From: an uncultured Lentisphaeraceae bacterium
GTDB taxonomy: Bacteria > Verrucomicrobiota > Kiritimatiellia > RFP12 > DVOR01
DNA: 64,000 nt
NCBI GenBank assembly: GCA_949282555.1
Contig: CASDPK010000002.1
Span: 1 to 64,000 of the forward strand
Direction: 5' to 3'
Made by a program: the position numbers and the translations under genes. Of the stretch, positions 53,232 to 61,163 are shown piece by piece; the first letter of the stretch is position 1; each line of letters starts with the position of its first letter. The notes below the pieces were generated by a model that saw only the letters and a list, made by a program, of their open reading frames with translations, searched no databases and had not been told where the DNA came from.

Positions 53232-53240
53232 AGTATAGCA
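53232..53240 (-). promoter_or_regulatory. Extended -10 promoter of rph (TGCTATACT)
   Basis: On the minus strand TGC-TATACT, about 20 bases before the rph ATG, followed by AAGGAAAAGG as ribosome-binding region. It matches the TGCTAnnnT pattern of this window. Confidence 0.65.
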
Positions 53241-53378
53241 AATGGCAACTCACACCTCTGTACGGCAGAACCCTCGCGCAGAATGAAAAATGTACGTAAA
53301 TGGCACTGGCCTGCGCTCAACGGTGGGGAGTGTTTTCGCTCTCTTAGACAGAGCTCCTATCCATTGCGAAGTTTGCGC

Positions 53379-53408
53379 TTGACATAGAGGGGGGGGACGA
53401 CCTATACT
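53379..53408 (+). promoter_or_regulatory. Near-consensus promoter of the PEP-CTERM gene
   Basis: TTGACA (53379-53384), 18 bases, TATACT (53403-53408). The transcript would have a leader of about 60 bases before ATG 53477. Confidence 0.85.
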
Positions 53409-53476
53409 TATCTTATCGTCGTTCGGGTGTCATTCGTGGCGACAGGCGATAAGGCCCCAAAACAAAGGATTGGATC

Positions 53477-54163
53477 ATGTTTCAAAGACTGTGTATTGCG
53501 CTGATTACTGCGTGGATGGCTATCGTCGCTCAGGCAGTGACCATTCCGTGGGAAAGCAGAACCGAGACTGCGACCACTCAGGGTGGCGGTTATGTGGTCG
53601 ACAAAACGGGAGCACAGAACCCCAACACCGTGCTTCGGCTCAGGTTTTCACTTTCAGCTTTGCCGACTTCCGGTTGCTTGCTGGTTTATGGATCATATGA
53701 AGGTGAGAACGGAAAGAAAGGTGGCGTTCATCTTTACTACGATAAGAACGGACATCTGACGGCGGAAATGGAATACAACATCACCGGGGGCACCTCTGTT
53801 TACCAACAGATAAACACGCCAGAATTGAATGTTGGTGCGAACGAGATCGTCATCGCCGTGCAACGGCCTGCGTCTACGAACACATCCTCCATCTTCATCA
53901 ATGGAGTGGAGTGTTTTACGCTGGTCCAAGGGGGCCAATCAGGTTTTGATTGGAGCCGTATCAAGTTTGGGGCCCCATTTACGGAGACAGACGTACTGAA
54001 AGCGTTAGAAGGTGCGGAACTTTCGTCGATTTCTGTTGAGCAAGCAAACGGAACGACGATTCAAGATGTGCGCGAGTATTGTGCCACGTTGCCGGAACCG
54101 ACCGTGCTGGCATTGTTAAGCCTAGGAATGGCAGGGTTGGCGTTGCGCCGCCACGTGGCATAA
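53477..54163 (+). CDS. PEP-CTERM sorted secreted protein with LamG-like domain
   Basis: A 228-residue precursor: signal peptide (1-20), a concanavalin/LamG-like beta sandwich (about 25-190: VLRLRFSLSALPTSG, SSIFINGVEC), then the PEP-CTERM sorting signal LPEPTVLALLSLGMAGLALR with a short basic tail (RRHVA). PEP-CTERM proteins are cleaved and exported by an exosortase, which must lie outside this window. The function of the mature protein is unknown; extracellular matrix or adhesion is typical. It is transcribed alone, with its own promoter and terminator. Base composition is more AT-rich than its neighbours. Confidence 0.88.
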   Translation: MFQRLCIALITAWMAIVAQAVTIPWESRTETATTQGGGYVVDKTGAQNPNTVLRLRFSLSALPTSGCLLVYGSYEGENGKKGGVHLYYDKNGHLTAEMEYNITGGTSVYQQINTPELNVGANEIVIAVQRPASTNTSSIFINGVECFTLVQGGQSGFDWSRIKFGAPFTETDVLKALEGAELSSISVEQANGTTIQDVREYCATLPEPTVLALLSLGMAGLALRRHVA

Positions 54164-54188
54164 GCGGATTCTTGTCCCATACTTGAAG

Positions 54189-54224
54189 CCTCCGCCCATA
54201 TCGATATGGGTGGAGGATGTTTTT
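54189..54224 (+). terminator. Intrinsic terminator of the PEP-CTERM gene
   Basis: CCTCC-G-CCCATATCGATATGGG-T-GGAGG forms a long stem with one internal mismatch, followed by ATGTTTTT. Confidence 0.85.
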
Positions 54225-54329
54225 GTGCACCCGGCATCCTCTCAATCTGTGATGCGTCATCTTTAGCGTCCGCTCGCATACAACAAGAGTTTTGTCCGCA
54301 TACGGTTGTCCCGACCACCTCAAAACCCA

Positions 54330-54359
54330 TTGCCATCCCAAACGGCGGGGGATTATACC
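54330..54359 (+). promoter_or_regulatory. Duplicated sulfatase promoter (upstream of the pseudogene)
   Basis: TTGCCA (54330-54335), 18 bases, TATACC (54354-54359). This region, from about 54277, resembles the promoter region of the intact sulfatase gene from about 54893, showing that the duplication included the promoter. Confidence 0.55.
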
Positions 54360-54438
54360 GGACGCCGTCAGAGGGCGGACGCGGCGCCGGGTCGATTGGC
54401 CCCGATGCGAGACGCGAGACCACACGGGAGGCTTCGGC

Positions 54439-54774
54439 ATGAATCGGCGTCGGTTTCCCCAAGGCATCGGTTGCATGGCCTTCGGGGCCATGGCCGGAGG
54501 TGCAATGGCCGCAGAAGCGGTGAAACATGAACCGCGGCGGCCGAATCTGCCGTATGTGTTCGCCGTCGAACTCCGTGCCCAAGGGCTGATGGAGTCCTAC
54601 CAGGCGGTGGACGTGGAGGCGCTCTGCGCAAAACGCCCCAACGTCCCCCCAAAGGGGACACGCTGGGGCAATTACTACCGCAAACAGATTCTGCACTGCC
54701 ATGCCGCCATCACCGGCATCGACGAACCGTTCGGCCGTCTGCTCGACGGACAGAAACGCTTGGGGCTCGAGCGC
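54439..54774 (+). pseudogene. Decayed sulfatase duplicate with internal deletion
   Basis: The segment encodes a Tat-like start (MNRRRFPQGIGCMA) and 47 residues matching the N-terminus of the intact sulfatase gene at 55080. It then jumps to the region corresponding to its residues from about 240 (ESYQAVDVEALCAKRPNVPP), and homology ends at LGLER near residue 112. Exactly 576 bp (192 codons) are missing relative to the intact copy, including the catalytic Cys; the metal-binding Asp in FADEL is Val here. The frame stays open to 55083 but downstream codons match nothing. An active enzyme is excluded. Confidence 0.88.
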
Positions 54775-55079
54775 ACAAACGATCCTTGGCCAAAAAAATC
54801 TGCCCTCCACGCCCAAGACCGATGGCCAAGCCCAAGGCCCCCGCCAACGGAGGACGCGGAAGAAAATGCGCCGCAAAGCATAAAATCGTCCTGCATACAG
54901 CCGTTTTGTCCATACCCAAAAGCATTGCCATCAAAACGCCCACAAGTTATACTGGACGTTGTTTGCCATTGTCGGCAGCGCCGCACCGCCGCTTCCTTCA
55001 CCAAGGAGGCCGAGGGAAGGAGGATTGCGTGTGGCAAAGGTGCCAAACGCAATTCGCACCATAACGAGAGGGAAAGTCT
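54775..55079 (+). other. Spacer after the pseudogene, with the sulfatase promoter
   Basis: No convincing gene. A Lys/Arg/Pro-rich open frame from 54786 looks incidental. From about 54893 the sequence resembles the stretch upstream of the pseudogene, ending in the sulfatase promoter and a GAGG-type ribosome site before 55080. Confidence 0.5.
54925..54953 (+). promoter_or_regulatory. Promoter of the sulfatase-lyase operon
   Basis: TTGCCA (54925-54930), 17 bases, TATACT (54948-54953). It precedes five closely spaced plus-strand genes by a leader of about 120 bases. Confidence 0.75.
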
Positions 55080-56606
55080 ATGAATCGGCGTCAATTTCTC
55101 CAAGGAATCGGCTGCATGGCCCTCGGGGCCGTGACAGGGAACGTTTCGGCCGCCGAAGCTGGGACATCTGAAACGCGACGCCCCAACCTCCTCTACGTCT
55201 TCGCCGACGAACTCCGTGCCCAAGCGCTGGGCTATATGGGGCTTGAGCCGGTCAAAACCCCGCGACTGGACGCCTTTGCGCAAGAAAGCGTCAATCTGAC
55301 GCAGGCCATCAGCAACTATCCCGTGTGCGTGCCCTACCGCACCATTCTGATGAGCGGACGTTATCCCTTCGGCAACGGCGTTTACGTGAATTGCTTTTGG
55401 GATGGGCGGCAAATGCCCGAATCGCTCGTTTGGTGGCCGGAAGTGCTCAAACGCAATGGCTACGCCACGGCCTACCTCGGCAAATGGCACATCAGCGTTC
55501 CCGATCGCCGATACCAAGGAAAAAAGGTCGCCGGCACGTGGCTGTCCCCGGAGCGGAGGCACGGCTTCGACCTCTTCTACTGCCACGATGGCAACCACCA
55601 CTTGCGCAATCGTTACGTCCATGGCGATTGGCCCTGCGACCGCTCGGAGACCGTGGAGCAGTGGACCCCGGAACACGAGACGGATGTCGCCCTCCGGTGG
55701 CTGGAGAACAAGGACGGCGCCCAGCGCGACCCCTCCAAGCCCTTCGCCCTCGTCGTCAGCTGGAATCCCCCGCACTCCCCCTACCATCTCCATTCCCAAC
55801 GGTTGATGGAGCCCTACAAGGCGGTGGACGTGGAGACGCTCTGCGCAAAGCTCCCCAACGTCCCACCGAAGGGAACGCAGTGGGGCGAGTATTACCGGAA
55901 GCAGATCCTCCACTACTATGCCGCCATCACCGGCATCGACGAACAGTTCGGCCGCTTGCTCGATGGTCTGAAACGGTTGGGACTTGAGCGCGACACGATT
56001 GTGGTCTTCACCTCCGACCACGGGAACTGCCTCGGACGCCACGGCGAAATCTCCAAGAACAACCATTACGAAGAATCCCTCCGAATCCCCCTGCTCTTCC
56101 GCTGGCCGGGAAAGATTCCCGCGCGCAAAGATCCCCTGCTCTTTTCCGTCGCGGACATGTATCCCACGCTGCTGGGCCTTGTCGGCCTCGCGCAGGAGGC
56201 CCCCAAGGGGCTCGACGGGGCCGACCTTTCCGGCATCTTGCGGGGCGAACCTGGCCCACGCCCGGCCTTTCAGCCCTACTACGGCATTGAGTGCAGTGTG
56301 CTTGCGACCGGAAAGCCCGATTACGGTCGCCGCGGCATCCGCACCGAACGCCACACACTCGTGTTGCGCTATGACAACGATGGCACCCTCGCGGAAACGT
56401 GGCTGTATGATCACGTGGCCGATCCCTTTGAGCAACACAACCTTGCCCAAGAACGCCCGGAGGTGGTCCGCGATCTCACCGAGCGGTACTTGCGCCCATG
56501 GCTCAAGCAAACGAAGGATTCTTGGCTGAACAATCTGCCGCCCACGGAGGCGGCACCCATCGCCTACCTCCCGCAAAAAGAACAAAAAGCCCCCGGAGGC
56601 CGCTGA
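55080..56606 (+). CDS. Secreted type I sulfatase
   Basis: A 508-residue sulfatase with an RRQFLQG N-terminal export signal. Metal-binding FADE (D43), the maturation motif CVPYR (C83 to R87, the Cys becoming formylglycine), GKWH and TSDHGNCLGRHGE are all in place. Activity needs an anaerobic sulfatase-maturating enzyme, not in this window. Its neighbours point to sulfated glycosaminoglycan or mucin as substrate, but the sulfate position is not predictable. It opens the lyase operon, and its stop overlaps the PL8 start as TGATG. A broken duplicate lies just upstream. Confidence 0.92.
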   Translation: MNRRQFLQGIGCMALGAVTGNVSAAEAGTSETRRPNLLYVFADELRAQALGYMGLEPVKTPRLDAFAQESVNLTQAISNYPVCVPYRTILMSGRYPFGNGVYVNCFWDGRQMPESLVWWPEVLKRNGYATAYLGKWHISVPDRRYQGKKVAGTWLSPERRHGFDLFYCHDGNHHLRNRYVHGDWPCDRSETVEQWTPEHETDVALRWLENKDGAQRDPSKPFALVVSWNPPHSPYHLHSQRLMEPYKAVDVETLCAKLPNVPPKGTQWGEYYRKQILHYYAAITGIDEQFGRLLDGLKRLGLERDTIVVFTSDHGNCLGRHGEISKNNHYEESLRIPLLFRWPGKIPARKDPLLFSVADMYPTLLGLVGLAQEAPKGLDGADLSGILRGEPGPRPAFQPYYGIECSVLATGKPDYGRRGIRTERHTLVLRYDNDGTLAETWLYDHVADPFEQHNLAQERPEVVRDLTERYLRPWLKQTKDSWLNNLPPTEAAPIAYLPQKEQKAPGGR

Positions 56607-59600
56607 TGTTCCGCAAAATCGCAACCCTTTTGGCAATCGTCGCGGCCCTTCCCGGGCTGGCGGCGCCCATGCTTTGCCTCAATGGCCGTCCGTGGACGCG
56701 TTCGGCGGTCATGCCGCAAGGTGCGTGGGCCGAAGTCACCGTGCGTGGCGTTTCGGCGACCACTCCCGTGACGCTGCGGGATAAGGTCACCGGTTTGGTG
56801 TGGCACGAAGGCACGGCCGCCGAATGCCGGGCTGGCCTGTGGTTGATCCGCCCCGGCATGATGATTTTGGAGGCGACCTTCGGGGGCGAAGGCGGCGCCA
56901 CCCAAAGCGTCGCCTTGGAGACCCGCGCCCCCAAAGGGGCAGAATTGGCCCCCGGGGCGTTGTTGCGGATGATTCGTCGCGCGCCCTCGTCCGAACTGCC
57001 AAAGGCGGAGGACTTCCGTCCGCCCAAAACCGCCACGGCGGCCGACCCCGCCCTGACGCCGGAAGCCAAGGCGTATCCCCCGTTCCGAACGTCGGAGAGT
57101 TCGGCCAAAGATCCCAAAGATGAGCCCTTTCATTTGCCGGGCTATTGGCACCGCCCCATTGAGGACATCCGTTTCGGCGGGGATGCGGGGATCGAAGGCG
57201 TCACGGTGCCGGATCTCGGGCGCGAGGATATCGCCGCGCGCATTGAGGGATTCCTTCTGATTGACCGAACGGGCGAATATGGCTTCCGCGTGGAAACCAA
57301 CATGAAGGCAGAGGCCTACATCGGCCGGAAGCGTCTGCTGGGGACCGAACAGATTCGCCTGACCCCGGGAAGGTTCCCCTTTTCCATCACGTTGCTGGGG
57401 CACGAACAGCCAACGTTGAAATTGATGTGGAAACCGCCGCGCGAGGAAACCTGGGCGCCGATCCCCCCCGAGCGGTTCCTCCACGCAGTGCCGGAGGCCG
57501 CGGAGGCGTGCTATGTCGCCTTCACGCAAGGAACCCCATGGCGAAAGCCCGAACCTTTGCAAAAAGGTGAGGCCCCCGAGTTTGCCCAAGAACCACCCGA
57601 GGCGCCCGACGCGGCCGCCTACCGCCCGGCACGCGATGCGTTGTTGAAACGTTTCCGGGCCACGGGCGACCTCGCCGCCGCCGAACGTCTGTTGCGTTGG
57701 ACGCAAGCTTACTTCATGCACGCCCGAAAGGTGCACGTGCCACGCTTCCTGTGGCTTCAGGATGGCGATCTGTTGGCCGATGGCGAAGCCTTGAGGCCCT
57801 TTTTGGAGACCTGTCTGCGGGTTCCTTCGCTCCAGCGGGCCGCCTTGCAGACGCGGATCACCATTCTGCGCAACACGGATATGGTGTTCGGGCGCACCTT
57901 CTTCGGCGAGCGCCACGCGGGAACCAACGATGCCTACGGCGACCGCAACAACTTTGTCTATCTCGTCTGGCAAACAGCATCCCTTTGGGACAATCCGTTG
58001 GCTTACGATGCCGCCCGTTGCCTCTACGACAACCACTTTTCCTATCTTTGGTCCACCTGCGATGGCATGGAAAGCGATGCCACCTTCAATTTCCACGCCG
58101 CCAACGGCCGCCAGCTCAACATGGGCGCCTACGGGAAGGACTGGGCGAACCGCGCCTTCCGTTTCACCCGCATTGGCACGCCTTGGGGCGAGACCCGCCG
58201 GCAATACGAACGCCTGGCCGATTATGTGCTCGCCTACGAATGGTTTTCCTATCACGGGACGTTGGCCTTCTGCGCCAATGGCCGCCACAACACGCATCAA
58301 GGCACCTGCCCCTGGGGATTCGCCGAACGTTTGCTCGCGCTCCCTGAGCAGTGCCTCTCGCAGACGACCCGGGAAGCCTTGAAGGAATTGCTCGTGCGGA
58401 CGCGCGATGGGAAGGGCGCCCTCGAAGGGAACCGCTTCTTCTTCCGGCAGTTGCAGGCCGTACACCGGCGCAAGGATTACTATCTCGACGTGAAGATGAG
58501 TTCCCCTTTGGTGGGCGGCGTGGAAACCTTTGCGGGGCAGAACCCCGGGAACCTCTCCTTCGGGGACGGCGTCACCACGCTCCTGCGCAAGGGGGATGAA
58601 TATCTCCAGATTCACCGTTACACGATCCCCGATTCATTGTGGCGCTTCCGCTCCCTTCCCGGCACCACCCAGCTCAACGAGGAGTGGGGATGCAATCATC
58701 CGTGGAAGGGGCTCGACCGTTATCGGGCCGGCGGAGGCTCCCGGGCCGGCGGCGTGAGCGATGGGACGCTGGGCCATTGTGGGTTCGAATTCGTCAGCCA
58801 CGGGCGCAATGCCACCCGCGCCAGGAAACTCTTTGTCTTCTTGGAGGATGGGTTGTTTGTGCTTGGCGGCGGCATCACCGGCGGCAAACCCGCCGAGGAG
58901 CCCTTCTCCTACCGCTCCACGCTCAACCAAACAACCTTTGTTGAGACCGTGACCCTCCGCGCCGAGGACGGCACAACCACCGAAATCCCCAAAGGGACGG
59001 AAGAGCGTCACCTCACGTTCCCCCTCACGCAACGCTTTTGGGTGGAGCACAACGGCATCGGTTACCTTGTCCTGCCTTCCGAGGCTCCCGCCGACAAGGG
59101 CGCCACGCTCAACGTCCGTGTCTCCGTGCGCACCCCGCTCAATCGTCTGATCCCGCGCATCCTCGACAATTCCGATCCGGACATGGTGGCGTACAAAGCC
59201 AGTTGCGCCGAACTCACCGCACAAGGACGGAAAGCATCCATCCTCGAGATTTGGGTGGATCACGGTACGCAACCCCAAGACGCAAGCGTCGCCTACTACG
59301 TCTGCATGCGCCCGGAGGCCTTCCCCGCCGAAGCGCTCTTGAAGGCTCCGCCCGTCGTGATCCTGTCGAACGACGCCACCTGCCAAGCCGTCAAAGACAT
59401 CACCTCCGGCGCCATTCACGCCTTCTTCTATGACGCCGGGACGCTCCCCTGCAAGCCTCGCCTCGGCGTGGATCGTTCCGCTTCGGTGATGCTTCGCCCC
59501 AAAGGACGGGGCTGGGTTGCGACGGTGCAAGATCCTGTGGTAGCCTGTACCAATGACACGGCACAGCATGCACAAAGTGTCACGCTGTCCCTCGGAGGCA

Positions 59601-59692
59601 TACGCCAAAAGGTCCCCCTTCCCGGCGCGGGAGACCCGGATGATCGTCGCCGGGGAAGACCGGTCTCCGTGACCTTGAGAAGTCTTTTTTAA
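56606..59692 (+). CDS. Polysaccharide lyase family 8-like enzyme with PA14-like N-terminal domain
   Basis: A 1028-residue exported protein. A signal peptide (1-19) is followed by a PA14-like beta barrel (about 200-300: GFLLIDRTGEYGFRVETNM). The alpha/alpha toroid and beta-sandwich layout of PL8 follows, with the active-site segment ATFNFHAANGRQLNMGAYG, where His and Tyr correspond to the lyase catalysts, and an upstream GDRNNF. PL8 enzymes cleave hyaluronate, chondroitin or xanthan by beta-elimination; the operon favours a glycosaminoglycan. GGAGG six bases before ATG 56606 sets the start. The PA14-PL8 combination is uncommon. Confidence 0.82.
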   Translation: MFRKIATLLAIVAALPGLAAPMLCLNGRPWTRSAVMPQGAWAEVTVRGVSATTPVTLRDKVTGLVWHEGTAAECRAGLWLIRPGMMILEATFGGEGGATQSVALETRAPKGAELAPGALLRMIRRAPSSELPKAEDFRPPKTATAADPALTPEAKAYPPFRTSESSAKDPKDEPFHLPGYWHRPIEDIRFGGDAGIEGVTVPDLGREDIAARIEGFLLIDRTGEYGFRVETNMKAEAYIGRKRLLGTEQIRLTPGRFPFSITLLGHEQPTLKLMWKPPREETWAPIPPERFLHAVPEAAEACYVAFTQGTPWRKPEPLQKGEAPEFAQEPPEAPDAAAYRPARDALLKRFRATGDLAAAERLLRWTQAYFMHARKVHVPRFLWLQDGDLLADGEALRPFLETCLRVPSLQRAALQTRITILRNTDMVFGRTFFGERHAGTNDAYGDRNNFVYLVWQTASLWDNPLAYDAARCLYDNHFSYLWSTCDGMESDATFNFHAANGRQLNMGAYGKDWANRAFRFTRIGTPWGETRRQYERLADYVLAYEWFSYHGTLAFCANGRHNTHQGTCPWGFAERLLALPEQCLSQTTREALKELLVRTRDGKGALEGNRFFFRQLQAVHRRKDYYLDVKMSSPLVGGVETFAGQNPGNLSFGDGVTTLLRKGDEYLQIHRYTIPDSLWRFRSLPGTTQLNEEWGCNHPWKGLDRYRAGGGSRAGGVSDGTLGHCGFEFVSHGRNATRARKLFVFLEDGLFVLGGGITGGKPAEEPFSYRSTLNQTTFVETVTLRAEDGTTTEIPKGTEERHLTFPLTQRFWVEHNGIGYLVLPSEAPADKGATLNVRVSVRTPLNRLIPRILDNSDPDMVAYKASCAELTAQGRKASILEIWVDHGTQPQDASVAYYVCMRPEAFPAEALLKAPPVVILSNDATCQAVKDITSGAIHAFFYDAGTLPCKPRLGVDRSASVMLRPKGRGWVATVQDPVVACTNDTAQHAQSVTLSLGGIRQKVPLPGAGDPDDRRRGRPVSVTLRSLF

Positions 59693-59708
59693 TCCGTAAG
59701 AGGCCCCA

Positions 59709-61163
59709 ATGAAAACACTCACGTTACTTGCAGCGCTTTTGCTCACCAGCGGCGTTTCCGCCAAATCCATCGAAACCCTCACCCCCGCCGAGCGGGAAAA
59801 GCTTGCGAAAATCGCCGACGTTCGGCCAGCCCCGCGCCAATTGGCTTGGCAGCAGCTTGAGATCGAAGGCTTTGTCCACTTCACCGTCAACACGTACACC
59901 GGCAAGGAATGGGGATCGGGCAAGGAAGACCCGAAGATTTTCAATCCCACCCATTTGGATTGCCGCCAGTGGGTGCGGGCCCTGAAATCCGCCGGCGCCA
60001 AACTGATCCTCCTCACCGCCAAACACCACGACGGATTCTGCCTGTGGCCCACCAAGACCACCCGCCATTCCGTGGCCTCCAGCCCGTGGAAAAACGGTAA
60101 GGGCGACGTGGTGCGCGAATTCGTGGATGCCTGCCGCGCCGAGGGCGTCAAGGTGGGGCTCTACCTTTCCCCATGGGATCGCAACGCCGAATGCTACGGT
60201 TCGCCGGCCTACAACGATTTCTTCGTGGCCCAGCTCAACGAACTCTTTGAGAACTATGGCCCTATTGAGGCCATGTGGTTCGATGGGGCCTGTGGCGAGG
60301 GTCCGAACGGAAAGAAGCAGGTTTATGACTGGCCGCGCTTCTACGCCACCATCCGCAAGCACAATCCCAACTGCGTGATCTCTGTCTCCGGGCCGGATGT
60401 GCGCTGGGTCGGCAACGAGGCCGGTTATGCCCGCGAGAGCGAATGGAGCGTGGTGCCGGCCGTCAAAATGGACAACGACGCCGTCCGCAAGCAATTTGAA
60501 TCCTTCCACTATGAGGGTGATGATCTAAAGGAACTGGCAAAGCGTTTGGCCACGTTGCCCATCCATGACCGCAGAGATCAGGATCTTGGAAGCCTGGAAA
60601 GCGTCCTCGCCGCCGACGCATGGGCGTGGTATCCCGCGGAGACCAACTTCTCCATCCGTCCCGGTTGGTTCTACCATGCCTCACAGGATGGGCAGGTGAA
60701 GGATTTGGACGCCCTGTTGGATCGTTACTACAGCTCCGTGGGGCGCAACACCGTGATGCTCATCAATGTGCCCCCGGCGCCCGATGGGCGCTTCCATGAA
60801 CGCGATGTCGCCAGTCTTGAGGCTTTCGGCAAGGCCATCCGGGCCACCTTCGCAAAGAACCTTCTCGGCGAAGTCCGCCCGGGGCAGACCGAGGCAAAGC
60901 TCGCCAAGCCGATCACCTTCGATGTGCTCATGGCGCAGGAAGACATCGCGCAGGGCCAGCGCGTCGAGCGCTTCCGCTTCGAGGCACAAAGCCCCGACTG
61001 GGAAGGCTGGAAGACCATCGCCTCCGCCACGACCATCGGCTACAAGCGCCTGTTGCGCTTGAAGGAGCCCGTCACCGCCACAGCCGTGCGCCTCGTCATT
61101 GAGGAAACGCGCGCCACGCCGCATATCCTCTCCATCGGGGCCTATAAGAGCAAAACCGAATGA
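59709..61163 (+). CDS. Secreted GH29 alpha-L-fucosidase, second copy
   Basis: A 484-residue exported fucosidase: signal peptide (1-18), TIM barrel with FVHFTVNTYTGKEWG, TAKHHDGFCLW, VGLYLSPWDRN and IEAMWFDGAC (nucleophile Asp), and a short C-terminal beta module. It belongs to a different GH29 branch than the enzyme at 34717 (shorter; FVHFTVNTYTGKEWG form). It would remove fucose that blocks the lyases encoded beside it. The stop overlaps the next start by ATGA. Confidence 0.92.
   Translation: MKTLTLLAALLLTSGVSAKSIETLTPAEREKLAKIADVRPAPRQLAWQQLEIEGFVHFTVNTYTGKEWGSGKEDPKIFNPTHLDCRQWVRALKSAGAKLILLTAKHHDGFCLWPTKTTRHSVASSPWKNGKGDVVREFVDACRAEGVKVGLYLSPWDRNAECYGSPAYNDFFVAQLNELFENYGPIEAMWFDGACGEGPNGKKQVYDWPRFYATIRKHNPNCVISVSGPDVRWVGNEAGYARESEWSVVPAVKMDNDAVRKQFESFHYEGDDLKELAKRLATLPIHDRRDQDLGSLESVLAADAWAWYPAETNFSIRPGWFYHASQDGQVKDLDALLDRYYSSVGRNTVMLINVPPAPDGRFHERDVASLEAFGKAIRATFAKNLLGEVRPGQTEAKLAKPITFDVLMAQEDIAQGQRVERFRFEAQSPDWEGWKTIASATTIGYKRLLRLKEPVTATAVRLVIEETRATPHILSIGAYKSKTE

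Noticed and set aside
54786-55064. Lys/Arg/Pro-rich small ORF between the sulfatase pseudogene and the intact sulfatase
   Set aside because: It overlaps the sulfatase promoter region, has no ribosome site, and its composition comes from a GC-rich non-coding stretch; histone-like identity cannot be supported.
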